Translations under genes and position numbers: made by a program
Shown: positions 1 to 6,033 of the stretch, in pieces
Position numbering within the stretch: position 1 is the stretch's first letter
Layout of the letters: every line of letters begins with the position of its first letter
Notes under the pieces: generated by a model
Databases searched by the model: none
What the model was told of the DNA's origin: nothing
Seen by the model: only the letters and a program-made list of their open reading frames with translations
NCBI GenBank assembly: GCA_021154065.1
Contig: JAJKJG010000312.1
Location: 1 to 6,563, forward strand
Origin: Methylobacterium sp.
GTDB lineage: Bacteria; Pseudomonadota; Alphaproteobacteria; Rhizobiales; Beijerinckiaceae
Reading direction: 5' to 3'
DNA length: 6,563 bases

Positions 1-641
1 CGGGGCTCGTCGAGCATCTCGGCCGATACATCGGGACGCGCGCGAGGCTGTTTCCGGCGGATTGCCCCGGCGCCTCGCTCGAACAGCTCGCCACCATGGC
101 TCGCCGCAACTGCGAACTCGCGCTCGGGGACGCAGGCGTGCGGGCTCTCGGCGCCTGGACAAGCCGGCTGCCCCGGCTCGCCCGCCATGTCCGGCCGGTG
201 CGCACCGACAACCGCCTGCACCGATGGGAATGGCTCGTTGCCGGCGAGCGGCTGGTCAAGACGGATGCGCTCGACCATCACGCCGCCCACGACCTCGTCG
301 GCTGCCAGGACGCCGCCTGGGACTTGGCCGGGGCCGCGACCGAGTTCGAACTCGACGCGAGCGAGACCGAGCGCCTCTGCACGATCGCGGAGCGGGAAAC
401 CGGCCGGGCGGTCGTCCCCGAGCTTCTCGGTTTCCTCGCCCTCTGCTACGCGGCCTTTCAGCTTGGCTCCTACAGCCTCGCCGCCGATGCCCTCGCCGGT
501 AACCCAGGGGAAGCTTCGCGGTTGCGGGCGCAAGCCCGTCGCTATACCGATCTCCTCCGACACCGCCTTCTCGGCGACGAGGCGGCCCGCCCGGCATCGC
601 CGGCGGGCCGGCGAGCTTTGGGAGAAGCGCCTTGCGTGTAG
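1..641 (+). CDS. Unrecognised protein, kinase/phosphotransferase-like motifs (5' end outside window)
   Basis: The reading frame is open from the left edge (first full codon at 3) to a TAG at 639-641, giving the last 212 residues of a longer protein. The most family-like stretch is residues 68-112: an Asp-Asn-containing segment ending in WEWL (76-78), then LVKTDALDH (84-92), then HDLVG and QDAAWDLAGA (96-111). Spaced acidic residues of this kind, each in a short conserved-looking block, resemble the catalytic and metal-binding part of APH-like small-molecule kinases. This is pattern resemblance only; I recognise no named family. After about residue 175 the tail becomes Arg/Ala-rich and is probably poorly conserved. 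I see no signal peptide or membrane segment in the visible part. The 3' end overlaps ugd by 10 nt, so the two genes are probably co-transcribed and translationally coupled, which hints at a link to sugar or surface-polysaccharide metabolism. An internal ATG at 96 is not the likely start, because similar coding character continues upstream of it. Confidence 0.7.
   Translation, partial: GLVEHLGRYIGTRARLFPADCPGASLEQLATMARRNCELALGDAGVRALGAWTSRLPRLARHVRPVRTDNRLHRWEWLVAGERLVKTDALDHHAAHDLVGCQDAAWDLAGAATEFELDASETERLCTIAERETGRAVVPELLGFLALCYAAFQLGSYSLAADALAGNPGEASRLRAQARRYTDLLRHRLLGDEAARPASPAGRRALGEAPCV
620..624 (+). promoter_or_regulatory. Ribosome binding site for ugd (supports the TTG start)
   Basis: GGGAG lies 7 nt before the TTG at 632. 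This good Shine-Dalgarno spacing decides for TTG as the ugd start. The next codons encode RVAIIGAGYVG, exactly where the family's N-terminal Rossmann strand begins. The site lies inside the 3' end of the upstream gene. Confidence 0.7.
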
Positions 642-1999
642 CGATCATCGGCGCCGGCTATGTCGGGCTCGTCTCGGGCGCCTGCTTTGCCGATTTCGGC
701 CACGTCGTGTCCTGCGTCGACAAGGACCCCGACAAGATCGCGGCGCTTCGGCAAGGCAAGATGCCGATCTTCGAGCCGGGGCTTGCGGATCTCGTCGCCA
801 AGAACGTTCGTGCCGGCCGTCTCTCCTTCTCGGGCGACTTCCGCGACGCGGTGCGCGAAGCCGACGCGGTGTTCATCGCGGTCGGCACGCCGTCCCGGCG
901 CGGCGACGGCTTTGCCGACCTTTCCTTCGTGCACCAGGCGGCGCGGGAGATCGCCCCGGTGCTCGACGGCTACACCGTCATCGTCATGAAATCGACCGTG
1001 CCGGTCGGCACCGGCGACGAGGTCGAGCGCATCATCCGCGAGACGGCGCCGCGGGCTCAGTTCGCGGTCGTGTCGAACCCGGAATTCCTGCGCGAGGGCG
1101 CCGCGATCGCGGACTTCAAGCGTCCCGACCGGATCGTCATCGGCGCCGAGGAGGAGCGCACCAAGACGGTGATGACGGAGCTGTACCGGCCGCTGTACCT
1201 CAACCATGCGCCGATCCTGTTCACCTCGAGGCGGACGGCGGAGCTGACCAAATACGCCGCGAACGCCTTCCTGGCGATGAAGGTCACCTTCATCAACGAG
1301 ATCGCCGACCTCTGCGAGAAGGTCGGCGCCAACGTGCAGGAGGTGGCGCGCGGCATCGGCCTCGACAACCGCATCGGGTCGAAGTTCCTGCACGCCGGCC
1401 CGGGCTATGGCGGCTCGTGCTTCCCGAAGGACACGCTGGCGCTGATTAAGACAGCGCAGGATTACGACGCGCCGATCCGCATCATCGAGACGGTCGCGGC
1501 CGTGAACGACCAGCGCAAGCGCGCCATGGCACGCAAGATCATCCACGCCTGCGACGGCAGCGTGCGCGGCAAGATCATCGCGGTCCTCGGGCTCACCTTC
1601 AAGCCGAACACCGACGACATGCGCGAGGCCCCGTCCCTGTCGATCATCGCCGGCCTCATCGACGGCGGCGCGAGCGTCAGGGCCTACGATCCCGAAGGCA
1701 TGGAGCAGGCGCGGCACGTGCTCGACGGCGTCGAGTACGCCGAGGACCCCTACGCCTGCGCCGAGGGTGCCGACGCCCTCGTCATCGTCACCGAATGGGA
1801 CGCGTTCCGGGCCCTCGACCTCGAGCGCATCCGGGACGCGCTCAAGCAGCCGATCCTCGTCGACTTGCGCAACATCTACCGGGCCGACGATCTCGCCGAG
1901 CACGGATTCACCTATGTGAGCGTCGGCCGCCCCGAGCTGCGGCCGGAGGCGCGGGACGCGGCGGTCGATCTCGCGACGCGCAAGCGCGCCGCGTCTTGA
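632..1999 (+). CDS. ugd: UDP-glucose 6-dehydrogenase
   Basis: This cytoplasmic enzyme oxidises UDP-glucose to UDP-glucuronate using two NAD+, supplying precursor for acidic exopolysaccharide, capsule or LPS sugars. The 455-aa length is close to the family's usual 430-450. The N-terminal NAD-binding Rossmann fold opens with GAGYVG (7-12), followed by GTPS (85-88) and STVPVGT (121-127). Family catalytic residues are visible: Thr122, Glu151 and Glu155 in the NPEFLREG block, Lys207 and Asn211 in the central helix, and the nucleophile Cys263 with Asp267 in GSCFPKD. The C-terminal UDP-binding domain has the GLTFKPNTDDMREAPS block (320-335). The TTG start is chosen because it begins directly at the Rossmann strand and has an RBS 7 nt upstream. 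The start overlaps the preceding gene by 10 nt. Rhizobial literature often calls this gene rkpK. All key residues are present, so the enzyme should be active. Confidence 0.97.
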   Translation: MRVAIIGAGYVGLVSGACFADFGHVVSCVDKDPDKIAALRQGKMPIFEPGLADLVAKNVRAGRLSFSGDFRDAVREADAVFIAVGTPSRRGDGFADLSFVHQAAREIAPVLDGYTVIVMKSTVPVGTGDEVERIIRETAPRAQFAVVSNPEFLREGAAIADFKRPDRIVIGAEEERTKTVMTELYRPLYLNHAPILFTSRRTAELTKYAANAFLAMKVTFINEIADLCEKVGANVQEVARGIGLDNRIGSKFLHAGPGYGGSCFPKDTLALIKTAQDYDAPIRIIETVAAVNDQRKRAMARKIIHACDGSVRGKIIAVLGLTFKPNTDDMREAPSLSIIAGLIDGGASVRAYDPEGMEQARHVLDGVEYAEDPYACAEGADALVIVTEWDAFRALDLERIRDALKQPILVDLRNIYRADDLAEHGFTYVSVGRPELRPEARDAAVDLATRKRAAS

Positions 2000-2009
2000 C
2001 GGCGGCGCG
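1985..2009 (+). terminator. GC-rich hairpin over the ugd stop codon (possible terminator)
   Basis: An 8-bp perfect all-GC stem (CGCGCCGC at 1985-1992 with GCGGCGCG at 2002-2009) encloses a 9-nt loop that contains the ugd TGA stop (1997-1999). No T-tract follows, so it is not a textbook intrinsic terminator. In high-GC genomes such stems can still slow polymerase or protect the mRNA 3' end. It marks the likely boundary between the ugd unit and the ku operon. Confidence 0.4.
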
Positions 2010-2090
2010 TAGCGTCTCGCCGCAACAGCTTGAATCCGTTCGCGTCCCCGCAACCGGAGCCGGGCGAAAAGCGGCGCCAAGCCTCGGCCC

Positions 2091-2116
2091 GGAACGACTC
2101 AAACCTGGCCAGCGTT
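2091..2116 (+). promoter_or_regulatory. EcfG-type general stress promoter upstream of ku
   Basis: GGAAC at 2091-2095 is followed after exactly 17 nt by CGTT at 2113-2116. This matches the GGAAC-N16/17-CGTT consensus known for alphaproteobacterial EcfG (RpoE2/SigT) sigma factors, which drive the general stress response under PhyR-NepR control. Transcription would start near 2123 and leave a leader of about 65 nt before the ku ATG. It lies in the only non-coding gap upstream of ku and points the right way. Some ku genes of Sinorhizobium meliloti are known to depend on RpoE2, which makes the assignment biologically plausible. No convincing housekeeping promoter was seen in the gap. Confidence 0.7.
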
Positions 2117-2121
2117 GAATC
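2096..2121. promoter_or_regulatory. Paired GANTC (CcrM methylation) sites at the ku promoter
   Basis: GACTC (2096-2100) begins directly after the -35 element, and GAATC (2117-2121) begins directly after the -10 element. A third GAATC lies at 2032-2036. GANTC is the site methylated by the alphaproteobacterial CcrM enzyme, and its methylation state can affect transcription, in some cases through GcrA. Whether these sites matter for ku expression is inference. Confidence 0.4.
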
Positions 2122-2134
2122 GGCCTAAAGCCGA
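2120..2134 (+). other. Small hairpin at the start of the ku leader
   Basis: TCGGC (2120-2124) and GCCGA (2130-2134) pair around the loop CTAAA. The hairpin would lie at or just after the predicted transcription start, at the very 5' end of the leader. It is too small to claim a function, but a 5' stem can stabilise mRNA. Confidence 0.25.
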
Positions 2135-2142
2135 GTTTGGCT

Positions 2143-2154
2143 CGACCGCGGTCG
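2143..2154. repeat. 12-bp perfect palindrome in the ku leader
   Basis: CGACCGCGGTCG is a perfect 12-bp palindrome without a spacer. It sits between the predicted transcription start and the ku start codon and overlaps the right arm of the 9-bp inverted repeat. It could be an operator for a dimeric regulator. In DNA this GC-rich a chance origin is possible. Confidence 0.35.
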
Positions 2155-2188
2155 TTCCGCTCGGGCGGCGTGAAGGGGTGAGCATATC

Positions 2189-3076
2189 ATGGCCGTGCGG
2201 GCGAACTGGAAGGGATACCTCAAGCTCTCCCTCGTCTCCTGCGCGGTCGCCCTCTACCCGGCCGCGAGCTCGTCCTCGCGCATCCGCTTCAACACCCTGA
2301 ACCGGGAGACCGGCAACCGCGTCAAGCGCCAGTTCGTCGATGCCTCGACGGGCGACGTCGTCGAGGACGACGAGCAGGTCAAGGGCTACCAGGTGGGCAA
2401 AGGCTCCTACGTGGTCGTCGAGGACGAGGAGCTCGAGGCGATCCAGCTCGAAAGCACCCACACGATCGACGTCGAGAGCTTCGTTCCGCGAGACGAGGTC
2501 GATCTGCGCTACCTCGACACGCCCTATTACATCGCGCCCGACGACAAGGTCGCGCAGGAGGCGTTCGCCGTCATCCGCGACGCGATGACAGAGAAGGAAA
2601 TGGCGGGCCTTGCCCGGGTCGTGATGGCGCGGCGCGAGCACATGATCCTGCTCGAGCCGCTCGGCAAAGGGCTTCTCGGGACGACCCTGCGCTTCCCCTA
2701 CGAAGTCCGGGAGGAGAAGCCGTATTTCGAGGATATTCCGGACGTGAAGCTGCCAGCCGAAATGCGCGAGCTCGCGATCCACATCGTCGAGAAGAAGAAG
2801 GCTCATTTCGACCCGACGAAGTTCGAGGACCGCTACGAGAACGCGGTCATTGCGCTCGTGAAGTCGAAGCAGACCGGCAAGCCGATCCAGACGCCGAAGG
2901 CGCCGCAGCCCTCGAACGTCATCAACCTGATGGACGCGTTGAAGCGCAGCATCGGCACCGAGCGGGGCGATGAGCGCCGGCGCGCCGAGCCGGCGAAATC
3001 GGCGAGCCGCCGCAAGCCGGCGGGCAAGGCCAAAGCCGTTGCCGCGAAGAAGCGCACTCTCAAGAAGGCCAGCTGA
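2189..3076 (+). CDS. ku: Non-homologous end joining protein Ku
   Basis: Bacterial Ku forms a homodimeric ring that threads onto broken double-stranded DNA ends, protects and bridges them, and recruits LigD. The 295-aa length is normal (about 260-300). The start MAVRANWKGYLKLSLVSCAVALYPA is typical for the family in Alphaproteobacteria. The beta-barrel core runs to about residue 235 and includes GTTLRFPYEVRE (164-175) and the helical DRYENAVIALVKSKQ segment (214-228). The conserved C-terminal block PSNVINLMDALKRS (241-254) is the minimal LigD-interacting region in characterised homologues. The last 40 residues (256-295) are Arg/Lys/Ala-rich, the extended basic tail that in other bacteria aids DNA binding and threading. 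AAGGGG at 2173-2178, 10 nt before the ATG, serves as RBS. It is the first gene of the repair operon and lies about 65 nt downstream of the EcfG-type promoter start. Nothing essential is missing. Confidence 0.96.
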   Translation: MAVRANWKGYLKLSLVSCAVALYPAASSSSRIRFNTLNRETGNRVKRQFVDASTGDVVEDDEQVKGYQVGKGSYVVVEDEELEAIQLESTHTIDVESFVPRDEVDLRYLDTPYYIAPDDKVAQEAFAVIRDAMTEKEMAGLARVVMARREHMILLEPLGKGLLGTTLRFPYEVREEKPYFEDIPDVKLPAEMRELAIHIVEKKKAHFDPTKFEDRYENAVIALVKSKQTGKPIQTPKAPQPSNVINLMDALKRSIGTERGDERRRAEPAKSASRRKPAGKAKAVAAKKRTLKKAS

Positions 3077-3079
3077 GCC

Positions 3080-3286
3080 ATGGAACACAGGCCGAAATCG
3101 AAACGGGGCTTCGCCTCGATGACGAAGGAGCAGCGCGAGCGCATTGCGAGCCTTGGCGGGCGCAGCGTGCCGAGCGCGAAACGGTCGTTCGCACAAGATC
3201 GCGCGCTCGCCTCGGAAGCCGGCCGCAAGGGCGGCCAGCGCTCGCAAGGCCGGCGCCGAGCAGGCGAGGAGGCCGCGCCGGAATAA
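3080..3286 (+). CDS. Small KGG-repeat stress-type protein
   Basis: This 68-aa hydrophilic protein has two imperfect repeats: KRGFASMTKEQRERIASLGG (8-27) and KRSFAQDRALASEAGRKGG (34-52). The [KR]-x-F-A ... G-G pattern is that of the KGG family (general stress protein / con-10 / GsiB-like), which is associated with desiccation, salt and stationary-phase stress; its biochemical role is unclear. The protein is predicted to be soluble and largely disordered. The ATG is 3 nt after the ku stop, with a Shine-Dalgarno-like AGAAGG (3063-3068) inside the last ku codons. The TAA is 6 nt before the ligD start. It is therefore inside the NHEJ operon and should be made together with Ku and LigD. The Arg/Glu-rich tail (54-68) is not part of the repeats. 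Confidence is high that the gene is real and lower for any function. Confidence 0.85.
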   Translation: MEHRPKSKRGFASMTKEQRERIASLGGRSVPSAKRSFAQDRALASEAGRKGGQRSQGRRRAGEEAAPE

Positions 3287-3292
3287 CGCTCG

Positions 3293-4216
3293 GTGGCGAA
3301 GGCGGGAGCGCGCGCCGGAAAGCGCCGGGGGAAAGCTCCCGAGCGAGCGCCGCGAAAGCGTGCCGGTGCGGCGCAGGCGCTCGCCGAGGAGCAGCCGCGA
3401 CCCGGTCCGGCGCCGGAATCGCTCCTTGCCTATCGCGGCAAGCGCGACTTTGCCCGCTCACCCGAGCCGAAGGGCCGGCCGGAGGCCGCCGCCGGCGATC
3501 GCTTCTGCGTGCAGAAGCACGATGCGCGCCGCCTGCACTACGATCTGCGGCTCGAGCTCGACGGGGTGCTGAAGAGCTGGGCCGTCACGCGCGGGCCGAG
3601 CCTTGCCGTCGGCGAGAAGCGCCTTGCGGTCCATACCGAGGATCATCCGCTCGAATACCTCACCTTCGAGGGCGTTATCCCCCAGGGCGAGTATGGCGGC
3701 GGCACGATGATCGTCTGGGACGAGGGCCGCTGGGCGCCGGAAGGCGATCCGCGCGCCGGCTACAAGAACGGTCATCTCGCCTTCGCCCTCGACGGCCGGC
3801 GCCTGAAAGGGCGATGGCACCTCGTGCGCACGCGGCCGAAACCGCGCGAGAAGAAGGAGCAATGGCTCCTGCTCAAGGCGGACGACGGGTTCGCCCGCCC
3901 GCCCGGCAGCCCCGAGATCACGGCCGAGGAGACGACCTCGGTGCTCTCCGGGCGGACGAACGACGAGCTTGCGGCCGGCGGCGAAGTCCGAGCCGATCAC
4001 GCCGAGCGCGCCAGAGTCGCAAGCGAGCGCAAGCGCGGGCCGCCGGACCTCGCCCGCGTGCCCGGCGCTAGGAAGGGCATCCTGCCGCCCTTCGTCGAGC
4101 CGTGCCTCGCGACGCTCGCCACGCATGCGCCGGTCGGCGGCGAATGGGTGCACGAGATCAAGTTCGACGGGTATCGCCTGCAGGCGCGGACGATGGCGGC
4201 AAGGTCAAGCTCCTGA
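3293..4216 (+). CDS. ligD: LigD N-terminal fragment: 3'-phosphoesterase domain and start of ligase domain
   Basis: This is the first 299 residues of LigD plus about 8 out-of-frame residues before a TGA. Residues 1-40 are an Arg/Lys/Ala-rich leader. The PE domain (about 45-200) trims 3' ends, removing 3' phosphates and ribonucleotides. By alignment to Pseudomonas aeruginosa LigD (recalled numbering, constant offset of 34), catalytic and metal residues His76, His82, Asp84, Arg86, His118 and Tyr122 are all present. The ligase domain begins near 265 and reaches motif I KFDGYR (290-295), whose Lys290 would carry AMP, and then the frame breaks. The product could keep PE activity but cannot ligate. 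GTG at 3293 is the only reasonable start: an in-frame TAA precedes it at 3284-3286 and no later start precedes the PE domain. AGGAGG at 3267-3272 is 20 nt away, too far for a standard RBS, so coupling to the upstream stop (6 nt before) is likely. Confidence 0.85.
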   Translation: MAKAGARAGKRRGKAPERAPRKRAGAAQALAEEQPRPGPAPESLLAYRGKRDFARSPEPKGRPEAAAGDRFCVQKHDARRLHYDLRLELDGVLKSWAVTRGPSLAVGEKRLAVHTEDHPLEYLTFEGVIPQGEYGGGTMIVWDEGRWAPEGDPRAGYKNGHLAFALDGRRLKGRWHLVRTRPKPREKKEQWLLLKADDGFARPPGSPEITAEETTSVLSGRTNDELAAGGEVRADHAERARVASERKRGPPDLARVPGARKGILPPFVEPCLATLATHAPVGGEWVHEIKFDGYRLQARTMAARSSS

Positions 4217-5937
4217 CCCGCAAAGGGCTCGACTGGACGGCCAAGTTCGCGCGCCTCGCCGAGGCCCTCAAGGCGCTGAAGCTCGGCGCCGCGCTGATCG
4301 ACGGCGAGGTCGTCGTCGAGGGCGCGGGCGGCGTCTCGAGCTTCACCGGCCTGCAGGAGGAGCTCAAATCGGAGCGCTCCGACCGGATGATCTATTATGC
4401 CTTCGACCTGCTCTACCTCGGCGGCTACAAGCTCGTCGACACGCCCTTGATCGACCGCAAGACGCTGCTTGCCGGCCTGCTCGACGACGCGCCCGCCGGC
4501 GGCGCGATCCGCTTCAGCGACCATATCGAGACCGATGGCGCAACGATGCTCCGGCACGCCTGCCGGCTCGGGCTCGAGGGCATCGTCTCGAAGCGCCGCG
4601 ACCTGCCCTACCACTCGGGCCGCCGCGGCGATTGGCTCAAGGCGAAATGCACCGAGCGGCAGGAGTTCGTCATCGCCGGATTCGTGCCCTCGACGACCCT
4701 GTCGAAGGCGATCGGCTCGCTCGTGCTCGCCGTCAACGAGGGCGGCAGGCTCGTCCATGTCGGGCGCGTCGGCACCGGCTACACCGAGGCGACGGCACGC
4801 CAGCTGTGGGCCGCGCTCGACAAGATCAAGCGCCCGGCCTCGCCGTTTCCGGACAAGCTGCCGCGGATCGCGACGAACGGCGTGCGCTGGGTCGAGCCGT
4901 CGCTCGTCGCCGAGGTCGAGCTTCGCGGCTGGTCCTCCGACGGCCTTATCCGCCACGGGTCGTTCAAGGGCCTGCGCGACGACAAGAGCCCGGATGAGGT
5001 GGTGCGCGAGAGCCGGCCTCCCGTCCCGGCCCCGCGCAAGCGCGCGGCGGCGCCGGCGTTCGCGCTCACCCATCCGGACCGCGTGCTGTGGGACGATATC
5101 GGGCTGACGAAGCAGGGGCTCGCCGATTTCTACACCGAGATCGCCGACTCGATCCTGCCGCACATCGTCGAGCGGCCGCTCTCGCTCGTCCGCTGCCCGG
5201 CGGGATATGACAAGGAGTGCTTCTTTCAGAAGCACGCCTGGGCCGGCCTCGACACCACCCTCGTCCGGCGCGTCCAGATGGGGGAGGACGAGGGCCTCGC
5301 CATCGCGGATCTGTCGGGGCTGCTCTCGCTGGTGCAGGCGGGGGTGCTCGAGATCCACCCCTGGGGGGCAACGCTTGCCGATCCGGAGAAGCCCGACCGG
5401 ATCACCTTCGATCTCGACCCGGATGAAAGCGTGCCTTTCGGGACGGTCGTTCCGAGCGCGATCGAGGTGCGGGAAAAGCTCGCATCCCTCGGTCTTGAAA
5501 GCTTCGTCAAGACCACCGGGGGCAAGGGGCTGCATGTCGTCGTCCCGCTCATGCCGGCGGCCGGCTGGGACGAGGTTAAGAGCTTCGCCGAGGCGTTCGC
5601 GACCGCCCTCGCGCGCGACTTTCCCGACCGCTACACCGCGAACATGGCAAAGCGCGCCCGGAGCGGGCGGATTTTCCTCGATTATCTGCGAAATACCCGC
5701 GGCGCGACCGCCATCGCCGCCTATTCGACCAGAGCTCGCGCCGGAGCGCCGGTGTCCGTGCCGGTCACCTGGGAGGAGCTTCCCTCGCTTCGGGCCGGAA
5801 GCCAGTACCGGGTGGACAACTTATTGGGCAGGCTCGGTTATTTGCCTCAAGACCCCTGGGCTGCGATCTTCCGCAACCGGCAGATGCTGCCTCGGCGGGT
5901 CGGCAACGCCGGGCAGAGGCGCGCCCGCCGCAAGTGA
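4102..5937 (+). CDS. ligD: LigD C-terminal fragment: rest of ligase domain and primase-polymerase domain
   Basis: The frame is open from a GTG at 4102, but genuine LigD sequence begins only at codon 31 (4192). The first 30 codons are the wrong frame of the N-terminal part. Ligase motifs follow: IDGEVVV (66-72, motif III), LEGIVSKR (158-165, motif IV) and WLKAKC (178-183, motif V), then the OB-fold part to about 300. The archaeo-eukaryotic primase-type polymerase domain (about 320-600) adds nucleotides at ends. It has metal ligands Asp437 and Asp439 in FDLDPD, the TGGKGLHVV nucleotide-binding motif (472-480), Asp527 in FLDYLRN, and Arg544/Arg546. These fit P. aeruginosa LigD residues at a constant offset of 232 (recalled numbering). 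Without motif I lysine this fragment cannot ligate; the polymerase could still work if it were translated. No RBS is visible before GTG 4102 or ATG 4144, so independent translation is doubtful. The end is basic (RRARRK). Confidence 0.8.
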   Translation: MPRDARHACAGRRRMGARDQVRRVSPAGADDGGKVKLLTRKGLDWTAKFARLAEALKALKLGAALIDGEVVVEGAGGVSSFTGLQEELKSERSDRMIYYAFDLLYLGGYKLVDTPLIDRKTLLAGLLDDAPAGGAIRFSDHIETDGATMLRHACRLGLEGIVSKRRDLPYHSGRRGDWLKAKCTERQEFVIAGFVPSTTLSKAIGSLVLAVNEGGRLVHVGRVGTGYTEATARQLWAALDKIKRPASPFPDKLPRIATNGVRWVEPSLVAEVELRGWSSDGLIRHGSFKGLRDDKSPDEVVRESRPPVPAPRKRAAAPAFALTHPDRVLWDDIGLTKQGLADFYTEIADSILPHIVERPLSLVRCPAGYDKECFFQKHAWAGLDTTLVRRVQMGEDEGLAIADLSGLLSLVQAGVLEIHPWGATLADPEKPDRITFDLDPDESVPFGTVVPSAIEVREKLASLGLESFVKTTGGKGLHVVVPLMPAAGWDEVKSFAEAFATALARDFPDRYTANMAKRARSGRIFLDYLRNTRGATAIAAYSTRARAGAPVSVPVTWEELPSLRAGSQYRVDNLLGRLGYLPQDPWAAIFRNRQMLPRRVGNAGQRRARRK

Positions 5938-6033
5938 CCTTCCCGCCGGGATGTACTAAGCTCATCCACAAAGTTGCCTTTTTCCGTCGCAACGAACGGT
6001 CGGGGCGGCTGTGAGCGTTGTAGGAGTACGGGT
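5938..6033 (+). other. Intergenic gap between ligD and the GcrA-family gene
   Basis: This 96-nt gap holds no gene. A weak stem (GTTGC 5973-5977 with GCAAC 5989-5993, 11-nt loop) contains a run of five T in its loop rather than after it, so it is not a standard terminator. I see no convincing promoter, EcfG motif or GANTC site. GGAG at 6023-6026 is the RBS of the next gene. Confidence 0.5.

Larger units (their letters stand above)
2090..2159. repeat. 9-bp inverted repeat framing the ku promoter
   Basis: CGGAACGAC (2090-2098) is perfectly inverted as GTCGTTCCG (2151-2159), with 52 nt between the arms. The left arm contains the GGAAC -35 element. The right arm carries GGAAC on the minus strand, but no matching CGTT at the right distance, so a divergent EcfG promoter is not supported. 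An EcfG transcript would start inside the repeat and could not fold it. A DNA-level role, or chance, is more likely. Confidence 0.45.
3293..5937 (+). pseudogene. ligD: ligD, multidomain DNA repair ligase, broken by a 1-base deletion
   Basis: The region encodes a complete ATP-dependent LigD in the order phosphoesterase (PE), ligase, primase-polymerase, but the frame changes once. From 3293 the frame is correct to about codon 299 (CGG at 4187-4189). The family sequence then resumes one frame back from GAT at 4192. Only two bases (4190-4191) lie where a three-base codon is expected, so one base is missing. With it restored the product would be about 881 aa, normal for LigD. The flanking bases are not a homopolymer, and no X-XXY-YYZ slippery site is visible, so programmed -1 frameshifting is unlikely. 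Downstream motifs are undamaged over 580 codons, so the lesion is either recent or an assembly error. The two fragments are described separately. The pseudogene call depends on the base being truly absent. Confidence 0.75.

Noticed and set aside
542..2080. Long open frame on the minus strand (512 codons) opposite ugd
   Set aside because: It lies antisense to a clearly real enzyme, has low-complexity Arg/Ala/Asp-rich content and no recognisable motif. Such shadow frames are common in GC-rich DNA.
2060..2092. Hairpin CCGGGC/GCCCGG upstream of the ku promoter
   Set aside because: The stem is 6 bp with a 21-nt loop in very GC-rich DNA, which is easily explained by chance.
2151..2159. Divergent EcfG promoter on the minus strand using the inverted GGAAC
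   Set aside because: No CGTT lies 16-17 nt downstream on the minus strand, and no minus-strand gene follows.
4102..4191. Independent start of a separate ligase/polymerase gene
   Set aside because: The first 30 codons from GTG 4102 are the wrong frame of the N-terminal ligase sequence and no RBS precedes them. It is a by-product of the frameshift, not a naturally split LigD.
4184..4200. Programmed -1 ribosomal frameshift in ligD
   Set aside because: A -1 shift would restore the frame, but there is no slippery heptamer at the junction, and I know of no frameshifting in the LigD family. A one-base deletion is simpler.
3997..5535. Long open frame on the minus strand (512 codons) opposite ligD
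   Set aside because: It is a shadow of the ligase and polymerase coding sequence with no domain signature. The equal length to the other antisense frame is coincidence.
5973..5993. Intrinsic terminator after ligD
   Set aside because: The stem is only 5 bp, and its T-run is in the loop rather than after the stem.
5990..6020. EcfG-like promoter before the GcrA-family gene
   Set aside because: Only CGAAC with CGTT 18 nt later is found: the first base of GGAAC is wrong and the spacing is too long.
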